Shown here: positions 1 through 12,330 of the stretch, piece after piece
How the letters are laid out: each line of letters opens with the position of its first letter
How positions within the stretch are numbered: position 1 is the first letter of the stretch
Assembly: GCA_947179485.1 (NCBI GenBank)
Contig: OX359245.1
Coordinates: 24,415,067-24,479,066, forward strand
Reading direction: 5' to 3'
DNA: 64,000 bases
Origin: Allacma fusca
Lineage: Eukaryota > Arthropoda > Collembola > Symphypleona > Sminthuridae
The notes under the pieces: model-generated
What the model saw: only the letters and a program-made list of their open reading frames with translations
Databases searched by the model: none
Told to the model about the DNA's origin: nothing
Program-made: the position numbers and the translations under genes

Positions 1-600
1 ACCTCCTAAATCAGAATAATTTATCCACAAGAAATGAGCAGTCTCAAATCATTACCGACTCTCAACTTGAGATTAGGATAGAAAAACTATAGAAGAACCC
101 TAAGAAAATACCAGGTGGGTTCCTATTCCATTTCTGGCCAATTGATCCAATAGAATTAGCGGATTATTAAAAAGAAAATTTCAGTGGAAAATAACTTCCT
201 CACCCGGTAAGAAAATCAAAATTATGATAACCGTACCAAGGAAAAAAATGAAAATCATGTCATATATAAGATTCCGTGTAATTCCTGTGACAAAATTTAT
301 TACGGTGAAACTTATGGTGCGTTTATTACGGTGTGTCCGTTACACATACGACTAAAAGAACATGTGAACCATGTTTGTTTTAGACCCGTGAGAAATCAGC
401 AGTTGCTCGACATACATACAACAATAGAAATCATTCCATTTATTTATCAATTTTTGAGGAGAATTAAGGAGTCTAATAATCCAACAATCCGAAAGAAAAT
501 TGATGAACATCAATGATGGTTTTTTATTAGATGTTGCATGGAAGCCATTAATTCAGAAAGAGATGTCGAAATCTTGCATATAATTTAGCATGTTTAATAA
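1..600 (+). pseudogene. Penelope-like retroelement remnant, GIY-YIG endonuclease end
   Basis: Reading around 250-515 in two frames gives VIYKIPC, then IYYGET, then a basic stretch (LKEHVNH) and an Asn/His-rich tail. This is the usual layout of the C-terminal GIY-YIG nuclease domain of Penelope-like elements. Stops and a frameshift near 325 break the frame. The stretch at 1-180 resembles the linker between reverse transcriptase and endonuclease seen in the second copy on the minus strand at 18540-19560. Most of the element would lie left of the window. The family call rests on motif recognition by eye. Confidence 0.62.
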
Positions 601-1575
601 AGATTAACCACGTAAACCAAAGATATGGATTCTATGGATGGAAGTTTGTTGTCTGTACATCTGATCCACCATTACTCAACAACCCGTCTCTGCATTTTGT
701 TCAAACTTGTTACACATAGTCTCCAGTCGTAAACGTTGGATGCGCTCATAGATTAATCGATGATACCGTTTTGGAGTTACCCGGGTTTTTACAAGCAGTG
801 CTACGATAACTCAAGAGAATACATTATTCTTATTAGCTGAATTTGTAGATAAGCTCAACGCGTCAAGCTGTTTCTGACTAACCCCGGTTTATAGGCCACA
901 CTAGGATAACTAAAGAATCCTATATCCGATTTTATTTAAATTGAGGACCATCTTTGCCTTTGAATTTTGATGCATACATTTTTGAGCTAACGTGGCCACC
1001 GGTGTAGGGATAACTCGATATACACAGGGCGCTGCGCTGCCCTAAAAAGTACGAAACCTTGTTTTGTAGGAGTTCGGGTCGTCCTTTCGACCTTTAAAAA
1101 TTAAACAGGTCACACGTAAATACACAAATAAGCCAGAGGGAGTACCATCTATCGTACGATTTCGTATTTGAAATATCTAAATTTTGATCATATGTTAGCC
1201 TCATCAGCCACTAGATGAATGAGCGAGTTTATTGAGGAAGCGAAAGGGAATTTCCGGAATTATTCTGTCACAAAATCTATTCGTTTGCTTGTCCATAATC
1301 ACGGTAACTGCAAGACAAATATCATCCGATATTAACACTTTTAGGGGCGAAGCAAAGCAGGAGTCCCTATTGTGAAGATCGGGCTGTCTTGTCCGCACGA
1401 TATCTGCAGAACCATTGCTACTACACACTACATTTTTTATCGCTACAGATCATGCGAAAGGGAAGAAACCTATTGTTTTCGAAGGACATCGTGTCATCCG
1501 TTTGACCTCAGAAAAATAAATGATGTCACGTATAAACTCATGGAAATACATATGTGTGCACATTGGGGAGTACAG
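601..1575. other. No gene seen; dispersed repeat segments
   Basis: No coding pattern is visible. Segments at about 1043-1125 and 1340-1560 share words with each other and with 3143-3375: a GCAAAGC...AGTCCCTATT block, then a CCGTTTGACCTCA block and a TCACxTATAAAC block. They look like diverged copies of one dispersed repeat of unknown class. Confidence 0.4.
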
Positions 1576-1583
1576 CTTCCAAC

Positions 1584-2832
1584 CAGTGCTGCGGACAAGT
1601 TCAAGTAATACTTGAGTTTTCAAGTCAAGTTCAAGTTCGGGTCAAGTTCAAGTAGGCCAATTTTTTTACTTGAATCTTTCGGGTCAAGTTCAAGTACGTA
1701 CTCGGCTTGACCATGACATTCTAAGACAAGTCAGGTTCAAGTACAAGTAAGACAAATTTACTGAATCTCAAGTCAAGTTCAGGGTCAAGTAATGGAAAGA
1801 ATAAACTTGACCATAAACTTGAGATTTCACGGTCAAGTTCAAGTAATTTTAGATTGCGCATGCCATAAAGGACGGAAGCAATTTCAAAATCAATCCAATT
1901 TCATGTCGTGTCCAGGGTATATTGTTTGCACACGCCATCAATCAAAGGACAAAATTCAAAAACAGAGTCCGTTTTATGAAGGTCATGTTTATCAGACGTT
2001 GCTCATTGTTAGTTGTTTCAGCGGCCTCTCCATGAAATGAAAGAATTATCTTGATAATTCATATTGTTGCTTAGAATTATTAGTTTCAACTTGTGTAAAT
2101 AAATCCCAGTATAAAATGAGCTTGGATGGCTCTCTACAAAAAGCGTTTAATAAATAAGTAAATACTAGTTTATTAAATTTTAAATTAAGAGTACTCGTAA
2201 TGCTCAAATAGGTATATGTATATATGCAAATATGAACATTAAATAAAACTTGACACTACGTAAAACTCGTCAGGTATACATACAGTGAAAGTCCGTTATA
2301 AGGGCTCAGCTTATAAGGAAATATCGATATTATTTGTTTGACCATCGCTTCCATTTGCGCAATGCTTTAGACGTTTTGTATACGGGAATTCCTTTATAAA
2401 TTGTATAGTCCCTTATATCGAACTTTTACTGTATTCTGTACACGCTCAAAGTTGTCCTCGAATGATTTTAAATAAAAAGTTGTAGTAAAATTGTTTTCTG
2501 AATGCGTTTTGGTTTTCAGTCTGAAGGAAATAATTTGCTAATGTAAGTTCGACTTATTGTGGCCATTTTTTGTGATACTTAACTTGAATCGTCAATTTCA
2601 AGTCGCGTTCAAGTCATGGTCAAGTCAAGTTCAAGTAAAGTTTGGAACTTTAATTACTTGATCAAGTTCGGGTCTTACAAAAGTTACTTGATTACTTGAA
2701 CTTGACAAGTCAAGTAATTACACGAACGCGAGTTATCAAGTTCAAGTTGTGTCTTGAAAATTACTTGAAGTTTCGTGGTCAAGTCAAGTTCATGGTCAAG
2801 TTTTGAAATTACTTGACCCGATCGCAGCACTG
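1584..2832. mobile_element. hAT-type non-autonomous element, TSD CTTCCAAC
   Basis: The ends are inverted (CAGTGCTGCG left, CGCAGCACTG right) and are flanked by a perfect 8-bp direct repeat CTTCCAAC at 1576-1583 and 2833-2840. An 8-bp duplication with a CAGTG-type terminus is typical of hAT transposons. The 1249-bp body carries no transposase reading frame. Both ends are filled with the word CAAGTTCAAGT in direct and inverted copies (about 1597-1850 and 2580-2815), which may be subterminal transposase-binding repeats. Confidence 0.88.
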
Positions 2833-3142
2833 CTTCCAACATCTATTGGCGGATTGTTGTAACACTGAATTGTCTGTAGTAACGACCGCTAGAGGTCGGG
2901 AGTACTTGTACATGGTGTTTTAAAAACGAATATGAAACGTTTTGCACAATTTGCAATATGCGTACTGAATATAATGCCACATATAAGGAAGCACACGTAT
3001 AAACCATTTAATGCGCAATATATACAAACGCTTTAACGCCACATTTAGCCAGCGGTTCGCCCTCTGGTGACTTAGCACGTAGTGCTGATCACATGATTTT
3101 TACACACTTATTACATACACATAATCAACCCAACATTGTGTT

Positions 3143-3375
3143 TTGGGGAAAAGCAAAGCTGAAAGTCCCTATTACGAATGTCGAGGAGTCTGGTTGTCTG
3201 TATTTACGAAAGCAGCCGAACCAAGCTTAACAGGTAACTCAAATTTTTTGTAGGTGCAAATTAAAGATAAAGTAAGAAATCTATTCTTTTTGAAGAAGAT
3301 CGGGTTATCCGTTTGACCTCATAAAATTAAAACAAGTCACTTATAAACCCGCATCTATACGCATGTACAGGTCAC
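3143..3375. repeat. Dispersed repeat copy
   Basis: This segment shares the ordered words AAAGC, AGTCCCTATT, CCGTTTGACCTCA and AGTCACTTATAAAC with 1340-1560. Neither terminal repeats nor coding frames were found. The flanking stretches 2841-3142 and 3376-3800 show nothing recognisable. Confidence 0.4.
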
Positions 3376-3825
3376 GGTTAGGCAATTATCGTGGCTTTTA
3401 ATGCACATATCTATTTATGTATGTGCTTACATTGTTAGGTATGATTACATAGTTCTAAGAAATGACGTACGTAAGTAGGTCTTAAGCAATGAATTTATTA
3501 CTTGTAATAATCTTTTAATGAGTGTTAAAGGTCAAATAAGGTTTTAAGTTATTTCTGTTATAGTGATCTTAAGTCCTTTACGTTTCCGTTCATGAATAAA
3601 TAATCTGCCGTGGGGTTATTGTATTCAATTGCTGTGTGTGACAAGTGTTCATTTAATAATTGATTTCCATTCAATGATTACATAAGCACGATAAATAAAT
3701 AATAAAGTTTGATGTTTAGAAGTCAAAGTTAGTGATCCCAAAATATACCTTTACGATATGTCACCTGGTTTGGTTTCCTTAACTCAAAGGGATGACCCGA
3801 TCTCCTCCAAGCCAGTGCTCGGACT

Positions 3826-3930
3826 GGATACAGAAACCGTGTACCCGTACCCATACCCGAGTACCCGAGTATCGGGTACGACAAAATGCTGTACCTATAC
3901 CCGTACCTATACCCGAGTACCCGACATTTG
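3826..3930. repeat. Short TACCCG-word cluster
   Basis: About ten copies of the word TACCCG, direct and inverted, are packed into 100 bp. This is the density seen at the ends of the hAT-type elements elsewhere in the window. A CAGTGCTCGGA string lies just upstream near 3812, but no matching right end or target duplication was found. It may be the remnant of one element end. Confidence 0.3.
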
Positions 3931-4219
3931 CCTGTTCAACTGAAACTGTTTAATTTGTTCATTTTTCGATATCCATTAAAAATGCCCGGGATTTTGGGAA
4001 TTTTCCGTAGGCGTTTAGGGTATCAAATAGTTTCAAAAATCATTTAAGGTCATGATTTATTTTTAATAACCACTAATGAAATTCAAGTGCTACTACGCCA
4101 AAATAATAATTTACTAAATGAAATGTGTTCTCTCGAATTGTTTATTGAACAGTTTTTGCAAGGTGTAAGGATAACCAATCGGTACGAATTCTTTAATTTC
4201 AACCAAATTAAAAAAGAAT

Positions 4220-5504
4220 TTACAAAATGGTTAAGTAGCAACGTACCACTGGACATGGATTGGATGGAGCACTTTCCAAATACGTATCCAGAAGCTTAAC
4301 TGATTCAACAGTTTCTAAAGGCAGATTTTGTAGGTCATTAGGTGCTTCATCTGGGCCATGACTTGGAACTGCCTTCAAGCTTCCAACATAAAGGGACAGA
4401 TAATCCACTTTTTGCGATTAGTATTTTGACCTTCCTAAGTATTTCGGTTTGAATACCTGCAATAACGTTAAAATTTGCATAATATGTGTAATGAATTAGC
4501 TTTCAAATTTATTTAAACTTGGATACATATTTTTAATTTTATACTTATGCCTAAAAATATTTTAGATACAGCCCGACTCCTCAACCAAATCTAAAAATGC
4601 GGTAGAAATTATTCACTGTCCGATTATATTTCAGCCCAAATTTGGAAACAAATGTAAATACTGTTCGCAAAAATGAAATAAAATATTTTTCAGGATTAGT
4701 ATATAATATTGAAACAAATATATTAAAAGTCCAAAATAGCTAATCAACTTTGCAAGGAAATAATGGTTTCCCCACTGTCTATGCAAGTAGTTAAACATAT
4801 AAAAGTTTCGTGTACACTCAACACCTAATACCAATGGAAACATTGTTAACATGCTCCAACGACGGTGGTTGCGTTGCCCTCATGACTTGAAACACTTTCC
4901 TGATCAAGGTATCCGAATGTTCCTGACGGAACTGCATAACTAGTTGACGGAACTGCAACATTTGGAGCTGTTGGAAGTGCAACAGATTTTGTTGTCTTTT
5001 TTTGAACTGCAGAAGGAGACTCGTGAACTGAACTACTTGATCCTTCGGATGATGAACTTCACAAGTAGTCTTTATAAGTCTTTCGTACTTCTTCATCCAT
5101 AGAGGTTTCAATTTCTGAATTGTTAATAAATTTGTCACGCTTCAGTCTCACAAGATCAAGTTGGTCTAAAGAATGTAACAAGGGAATTTTAAATTCAATC
5201 CTAGCTTAAAATGTACGGATAATAGTGCAAACTACAGCATATATATATATAGCACATTTATAATTATACACGCGTAAAATTAGACATCAAAAACGGACTT
5301 ACCGAACACAAACTTTACTATGACGCGCTCAGCTTTCCAATTCCGACGGGGTGGTGACGAATTTTTGAATGCTGTAAAATATCCTGTACTACCAGGCCAG
5401 GAGCTAGCTAACTGATCGGACATGAACCAGCTATAGTGAATAATTTCACACGGAACTGTTCCACCTTTGTGTTCGTCTGCCAGAAACGCCACGAGTGCAA
5501 ACAT
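4220..5504 (-). pseudogene. DUF4806-like accessory gene of EnSpm/CACTA-type transposon, decayed
   Basis: Three minus-strand pieces run in order. 5504-5280 reads FALVAFLADE...SWFM with a Trp-Pro pair, like the N-terminal domain of transposon accessory proteins that pair with DUF4806. 5138-4818 is a Gln-rich low-complexity linker. 4408-4220 contains LPLETVESVKLLDTYLE, which resembles the start of DUF4806. The pieces lie in different frames and no clean splice model was drawn. It sits directly downstream, on the same strand, of a transposase remnant. The family call is from pattern memory and is moderate only. Confidence 0.4.
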
Positions 5505-5866
5505 CTGGCAACAAGTAATTTTCAGTCAATTATGAGTGTTTTATCTCATTCACTTTAAATTGCAAAATGGCACATAGGAAGTAAGCAAAGGGTTTTTTCC
5601 GGGAACGACCATCAAATGTTTACTATTAGATTCAAGTTCAAAACTCTCTTAGCAAGAACTGAATGATTTTACTTTATAATTCCTACTTGAGAGGATGGTA
5701 GTGGGTAATTAAATACATTAACACTTTGACACACATGGCCTAACTATAAATATTTTTTCATTTAATCGCAATATTTTTTAACTTGTACACTTTCTCGCGG
5801 TTACTGCAATAACAGTATCTCCGATTAAGAGAAAACGTTGCAGTTGTAATTAGATGCCTAAATTGA

Positions 5867-6745
5867 TCAGCATGCGAGAGCCTTTTTGGAAAAGGTCCAA
5901 ACGTGTGTTGAATCTTCAATTGGAGTGTCACTGTGGTGATCATATTGACGTTCGGATTCCTTGTCTTCGATTCTGCGATGCAGTTGCTGGAGTGGGTGAT
6001 GGTTTGCTCGGATTGTTCGTTTCAGGTAGCCCAAATACGACTCAAATGGAAACGAGCTGAAATTTTCCAAAGGACCGTGTAATTTTACATCATGTGCCAA
6101 ATGGTAAGCTTTGTGTACATTAAATGCAATTTCGTTCTCCCCATAAAGCTGCAACAAATGTTGTGTCCATAATTGCAATAATTCTTCGGCATTGTTGTAT
6201 AAATGTTCGCTGAATCCAGCTAATAATCAGGATACGACGCTTAGGAGCAAAAAATTGTCTTTAATTTGTTTTGCTAATATACCCTGAAAAATAATAGGTC
6301 ATGTATAAAACAGAAACTGCCGGCACTCCGAAGCTTTCCATTTTCCAAACATTTCTACATATCTTGGAGACCGTTGAAATTCACTTGGAACAAATGGGAC
6401 ACACTTTAAAAGTCTCTCTGAGATTAGCTTTACCTGATTTGATGACAATCGTGTCTTTCAAGGCCCTTTTAGCCAAATACGAATCAGCCTCGTCACAATA
6501 CAGATGTAAAGAAGGTGCATCGGATCAATTGGAATTTGTGTGATCATTCCAATTCCCAGTTATTTCAATGGCGATTCAATGGAATCAAACGGAAACAAAT
6601 GATGGGTTTCAAATGTGCGACTAACAAAATTTTGATCAGTTCGTATTTCGGCATCGAATTGTGAGAATGGTACTTTTCCGTTCCTTTTTCCTTTCAAAGC
6701 ATCGTTCGCACGTGTAATAGCCTGTGTTGAGAAATGAAATGGCAA
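5867..6745 (-). pseudogene. EnSpm/CACTA-like transposase remnant
   Basis: The minus strand reads KVPFSQFDAEIRTDQNF (about 6680-6600), then MHLL and PSEFQRSPRYVEM with WKASECRQFLFYT (about 6530-6300), then a 103-residue ORF (6178-5867) containing NVHKAYHLAHDV, GPLENFSSFPFESYL and NHHPLQQLHRR. The ordered blocks match the C-terminal half of a transposase family common in arthropod genomes and grouped with EnSpm/CACTA. Several stops and frame changes make it inactive. No terminal repeats were located. Confidence 0.55.
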
Positions 6746-8580
6746 AGTTTTGCTACTGTGTAGCAGTAGTAATTGTTACTGCTATTAGTTTTAATTGAAG
6801 AAAGTGAAATTAGTCTATTTAGCTATTTTTGTCATTTCAGTTATTTGACAATAGCAAAAGTATTGAATATTACTTTTATAGTAATAATTGTAATGCAAGT
6901 ATTATGAAATGTAGCAAAGCAAGCTTATGAAATATTTTAGTACATTGAACTGGTTAAGATGCAATGATGACTAACGCTTGTAACAGAGTGCATTAAGACA
7001 TGGAACTGTTAACATCACAATAAATACACTTTAGAATAGTAATTCTTGTATTCGGGCAAGTCAATTACTTAAATACATGTGCAATCAGTAACTTTCATAG
7101 TAAATCAAACTATATCAGGATTTTACTATTTATCAGTCACACACACCTCAACATTTGGTCCTTCGAGCCGGATAGTGTCTGAATCATATTTTTACTGAGG
7201 AGTTATTGTGGTGGCTGACACAAGTCACAAGTTCTACTCGCAAGAAGAAAGTTGCTGAAGTCAAAGTTAACAAGAGTAAAGGCAAAGGTTGATCATGAGG
7301 GGGCACAACTGTGTATTGCAGTGCAGTTCAGTTCGATTCGGTTACACCGAATGAAATCAATCGAATCGAAAACCGTTTGCCTTTTGCGGTTATTTAAATC
7401 AGCAACAATTCATCGATTTCGATGAAAATGCGACGACCTTTAACTTAACCACTCAAGTTACATGAACTTAGAACGTTCGTCAAATCTTATTTCAAATTAC
7501 TAAATTTAAATCCCACTTGTGTCTGCACCGACTTCCACTCTCCGATTTTCATTCTCTCTCTGACTGCTGGGCAAAGCAGAGTAAAAACGCTAGCTGTCTT
7601 ACAGCAAGGTGCCTGGCTACCTTGAAAGTCACGGGAGTTTTTTAACCTCTCCAGCTGTAAGCTATCCTGACACTCTCGGAAGTCACTTGACCTAGGACCA
7701 TGACCTGACCTGTACATTTACTCAGTGATTACTGCGTATTTTTCTGCTGCTTATTATTATTTGAACTCTGCCTTAATTTAATCTAGTTATTTATTGTCTC
7801 AACATGCATGCTAACTCCTGTTTGTGCGCTGTGTAAGCGGAAGTTTCGTAAATGTGTACAAAGTGTTACCTGCAACTCGATTCGCCACTGAACTGTTCGG
7901 ACGTCTCTCTCTCACCTCTCTGTAGGTAGAATTTATTTTTGCGTATTCTCACACGAAACTCTAAGGGTCAAAAGGATTTGCAGCTTGCCAGGATCATGGA
8001 AAACCAGAACATTCAAGGTGACCATTCCCAAGGTAAGTGCAGATCTCTTGACCCTTCATTCCATTTATTGTTTCTCTATTGTTGAGAAACAAGTATGTGT
8101 GCGTGAGGACAGGATCATGACATGGTTTTTCCTGTGTTGCTGCATGGGTGTCGCGGCTCACTGGACATCTTGGCCCCATCTATTAGGAGGTACCTTGAAC
8201 AGCCAGAGTGCTCTGACTCACGGCAGTAACACAGGTCCAAACAGTCCCACACACATTAGCCAAATGGCCATGTGCTGTAATGCAACTCATTGCATTACCC
8301 TACCCCTGTATGCAACTCTGCAACACTCCTTACAGGTGTATGCAGAGTATGTACTTCCCATATATATTAGACTAGTACACTCCTTGTACATGTCTCATCT
8401 ATATACTTAGCAAGGATACTCTCTTTACACAGCAAAGCTGTGTACTCCTTACGATTAGTGAGAGTGATGGTGGATCTTACTCGGAAGATCTCCCATCACA
8501 TGAGGCATAGATGGGCAAACAGTTTAGCAGTGCACTCTTTGCTCAGTCTCTTTTAACTGCACCATAAATAACTGCAAACG
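6746..8580. other. No gene seen
   Basis: Only short chance ORFs are present, the longest being the 141-codon plus-strand ORF at 7985-8410, which has biased cysteine/leucine content and no recognisable domain. Part of this stretch (about 7900-8580) may be the untranslated leader of the decayed non-LTR element that begins with the ORF at 8597, but no boundary is visible. Confidence 0.35.
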
Positions 8581-8596
8581 TTTACTTATTGCAGAC

Positions 8597-9086
8597 ATGG
8601 ATTCCATCGATCCCCTCTCGCCTCTGACCACAGACGAACTGGAGGTGACTGTTCCTGATGAGGCGGCAGCCTCACTTCTAGCCGATACTGGTGCCCCAGC
8701 TTCGGCCACTACTACCAACGAGCAGGAAACGGTTTCGGAAGCTACCGGCCAGGTAGTGGAAACTCCCGGCACTAGCTTGCCCAGTTCAGCAGAAACTGAA
8801 CAGCAAGGAAAGGAAGAGATATTTGAAAGATCTCAGTATCGAGAAGAAAACGTCAGCTCCCCCCTCAACCCCATCCACTAGTGACAGCAAGCGGCGGTAT
8901 CCTAGTGAATCTGGATCCAGCGATTACGAAAATGGAAGGAAGAGCATGAAGTTCGGGAGCACCGATCTTCCCACTCCCCCAACTGTTAAATGCTTTGGAA
9001 CTGGCTGCAAATCACCTCCTCTGGACGCGGCAATGACAGAAGAGGGTAATGTTGAGACGGGGTTGAAAATATTTGACAGAAAATGA
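8597..9086 (+). pseudogene. Probable ORF1 fragment of a non-LTR retrotransposon
   Basis: Two overlapping plus-strand ORFs (8597-8881 and 8823-9086) form one acidic, Ser/Thr/Pro-rich protein interrupted by a frameshift near 8830. It starts MDSIDPLSPLTTDELEV and later carries a SKRRYPSES block. Composition and position about 600 bp upstream of a reverse transcriptase suggest ORF1 of the same element. No zinc knuckle or RRM is visible, so the assignment is by context only. Confidence 0.35.
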
Positions 9087-9519
9087 TGATGGGGAATGGG
9101 GGGTTGACGAAAACATGCTGTCAGCAACAATTGCTTGCTGGAAGTGAGAATTTCGTAAAAATTTTGGAAAATTGAGTAGTTTTCTTAAGAAGATAATTTT
9201 AACAATGACACCCTTCGATTCGAAATAAAATGAAGACTATTCGACGACAAAATTAGCCTGATATTTCAGGTACGGGCCGGGTTCATGTGCGTATCTTCAT
9301 TTTTTGCTACCTGAAAGCAGCTGTGGTAACCAGTTACCACGTATATACACACCTATGATGACTTCCGCGACAAACGACGTTATGATGGAGGGGGGTTGTC
9401 AAATTTGATTGTATGTGATTTAGAGGGAGGGGGTCAGAAATCTTCAAAATTTGAATGATGTAATTTATGAACGCTCCCTAAAGCATGTCCTCTAAAACCG
9501 GTTTCTTGGAGGAAACAAA

Positions 9520-10597
9520 CAGTACCCTGGTGGACTGCTGAATTGACTGCACTACGGATTTCCTGGGCTCTTTAAATCAGCTGGAGCTCCACCTGTTCGT
9601 GATCCGTCTGCCTGTTAATGCTATAAAAGTTGCCGGAATAAATTCAAGAAGGTTCTCAGAGCTGAAAAGCGTACGTCATGGCAAAACTACTGTGGGAGCA
9701 TCTCAAGCTACTCGGACTTCACCTACTACTAGCATCTGAAAATCACAAGCTTCCCTCACGGCTAAAGCTTACTAATGATACCTTCACTAGTGACGATAAG
9801 GAGGTACTGGATGTACTACTAGCTCACCACTTTCCGAGCAGCTCTCACCCAGCTATAACGGCTTGGGAGCATAATAGGCTGGATGTGAAGGAGCTGGACA
9901 CCATAGTAAATCCTAGTAGACTAAAGTGGGCTATTAACTCCTTTAGCCCTGGTGCTGACAACATCGCCCCAATTGTATTAAAAAAGGGAATGGATGTTTT
10001 TAGCCCATATCTTTGCGCCATATATAAGGGGTGTCTATCTCTCGGATATGTTCCTCTTGATTGGAGGAAAGCCAGGGTGATTTTCATTCCTAAACCAGGG
10101 AACGACAGCTACGAAAATGCGGCTGCTTTGAGACCAATCTCACTGTCTTCATTCTTACTTAGAACTCTTGCGAGGCTGGTTGATCGTCACATTCGGACTT
10201 TGAGAAGCTCGCATAGCGAAAGGAAAGTAGAGAGGGGTACTCCTCAGGGAGGTGTGCTGTCTCCTCTAATCTGGAACCTCGTCATGGATATGCTTCTCTA
10301 CCTGTTACAATTCAGAATGTCCTCTGTCCTGTTGCAAGGATTTGCAGATGATGTAGTTCTTGACCAGGCAGGGAAAGACTTTGGCATATGTACGGAAAGG
10401 ACCATGAAGGGTTTTGACATCATCGACAAATGGTGCATCCTCACTGGCCTGAATTAAAATCCCAACAAAACGGATGCGATTATCTTCACTAGAAGCACAC
10501 GCTTGAGGATAAGAAATCAATTCTACCGTGGAAATCAAATCACCATACACTCTAGCATTAGATATCTAGGAGTGATGTTAGATAGTCATCTCACATG
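9520..10597 (+). pseudogene. Decayed Jockey/R1-type reverse transcriptase with internal deletion
   Basis: Reading begins with VPWWTAELTALR near 9530 in another frame. It continues as a 259-residue ORF (9678-10457) with KARVIFIPKPG, LRPISLSSFLLR, GTPQGGVLSPL and the catalytic FADD box (GFADDVVL), and ends with YLGVMLDSHLTW near 10595. The region between the LRPIS block and GTPQGG is missing about 70 residues, including the usual first catalytic aspartate block, which indicates an internal deletion. A stop follows at 10455 before the thumb region. The sequence changes abruptly to BEL/Pao integrase at about 10598. Confidence 0.72.
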
Positions 10598-11514
10598 GAG
10601 AACTCCGTAATCCTCCGAGACTCATACAGTCGCAGCCCCAAAACCCACAAGGCGTACATTGCTGTGTACGTATGTATGTGCACGAAGGCAGTCCACTTGG
10701 AACTTGTCAGCAACATAACCTCCGAGGCCTTCCTGGCATCCCTACGAAGACTAGTGTCGACCAGATGTTCACCAGTCACCATTAGAAGCGACAACGGTTC
10801 CAATTTCATTGGCGCTAATAGAGAGCTCCAGGAGATCCTCAAGGAGGTAAAATCAAAAAAAATCAATAAGCAAATCTCTAATGCCCTAGTTGCAGATGGA
10901 ATCTCGTGGATTTTCAACACACCTGCAGCTCCTCACATGGGTGGCCTGTGGGAAGCTTCAGTCAAGTCAGCAAAGTTTCACCTTCACCGAGTCCTAAAAA
11001 ATGCGCCATTAAATTTTGAAGAATACGCAACGGTCCTCAAAGAAATTGAAGCGTGTTTGAATTCTCGTCCACTATGTCCTCAATCATCCGACCCCGATGA
11101 CCTGGAAGCCTTGACTCCTGGACATTTTATCATTGGTGGCCCATTAAAAAGCATCCCAGAGCCCGACCTAACAACCGTGAAAGTAAACCGCCTTAATAGA
11201 TGGCAACACCAGCAGCAAATGAAGCAACACTTCTGGCGTAGGTGGCATCTGGAGTATCTTCAGCACTTACAAAAAAGGACGAAGTGGAAACTACCTCAAG
11301 CCAACGAAAGGTTGGAGATCTAGTTGTCCTCCGAGAAGATCATTCTCCACCTCAACATTGGAAGCTCGGGAAAATAGAAGAGGTGCATCCCAACGACAAG
11401 GACGACAAGAAGCTCATCCGCACAGTGACGGTAAGAACTGCTGATGGTAACTTCAAGCGACCTATCACTCGTCTAGTGCTACTTCCCTCCCTAAGTGAAA
11501 ATGATAGTGAGTGA
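10598..11514 (+). pseudogene. BEL/Pao integrase C-terminal fragment
   Basis: The 10595-11323 ORF has RSPKTHKAYIAVYVCM, TKAVHLELVS, the second catalytic aspartate (IRSDNGSNFIGA) and the glutamate box PHMGGLWEASVK, followed by LTPGHFIIGGPL, all classic for BEL/Pao integrase. The first catalytic aspartate and everything upstream are missing. A frameshift near 11310 moves the C-terminal domain (KVGDLVVLREDHSPPQHW, then RPITRLVLLP) into the ORF at 11242-11514. It is therefore a truncated, frameshifted remnant joined on its left to an unrelated non-LTR reverse transcriptase. Confidence 0.85.
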
Positions 11515-11623
11515 AAGTGCCCTATAAATTACCGTTTGCAATTGTATTTTTTTTCTCTTCAAATGTTTTTGACCAGTTTCCTAAATTTTTAAAATAATGT
11601 CACTATTATTTTGGTGGGCGGTC

Positions 11624-11914
11624 TGTTAATGCCCCATTAACATTATCATAGTTGACCTATTCATATGTATAATGCTCTCTTATTTACTGTATTCAGTGCT
11701 CCAGCACTTGACCTTATTCTAGGTTACCTGCCTGATTCTATTTATAAATAATCTTAAACATGATAAGAACCAAGCCTCAACTTCCACCTTTTTCCTAACA
11801 AAAAACCAAGACTTCTTCTCTAGCTGTAAAGCAGTACACAGCTCCTTTTCCCATCTTTTGACAAACATTAAAGTTGAGTTATATTAATCACAATTCCGTT
11901 CTCAATCTGTTACA
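11624..11914 (+). repeat. Candidate 3' LTR of the BEL/Pao remnant
   Basis: About 110 bp after the integrase stop, a purine-rich GGTGGGCGG is followed by TGTTAATG at 11624. A matching TTACA end occurs at 11914, giving a 291-bp unit with TG...CA ends in the right place for a 3' LTR. No second LTR is in the window, so the limits rest on end motifs alone. Confidence 0.38.
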
Positions 11915-12330
11915 TTCTGCATCACATCACCCCATCATACTTTGGCAATTCACATTTAGTTACACACAATTGTTTATCTACTAGCTCATAACACCGAGCT
12001 AACAATGATACTTATAGCATTGAGTTTGTGTAAAATGTAATTTCTACTACGATGAGAGTGCTACTCGATGAGTTCGCTGAAACTCGACGAAACAAAAACC
12101 TTAAGAAACTTGCATGTATGCATGGGTGCTTAGATATGTGGGCTAACAATGCTACGTATTTGCTGACTACTTTCGATTTGTATCGAATTTGGTATGGAAT
12201 TGAAGAATTTCGCCTTCTGAATCCAGATAGACCCTCACTGGGCTGCTTGGCCAATAGGAAGCGTAGAAACTCACCTGGAAAATTATCATAGTAGACCATC
12301 TACGATTTAATAGTGTACACCAACCAGTAA
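11915..12330. other. No gene seen
   Basis: There are overlapping chance ORFs on both strands (12052-12291 plus, 12012-12299 minus) with no recognisable domain. No terminal repeats were noticed. Confidence 0.35.

Noticed and set aside
7985..8410. 141-codon ORF as a host gene
   Set aside because: No domain or splice support, skewed composition, and it lies in the probable leader of a decayed retroelement.
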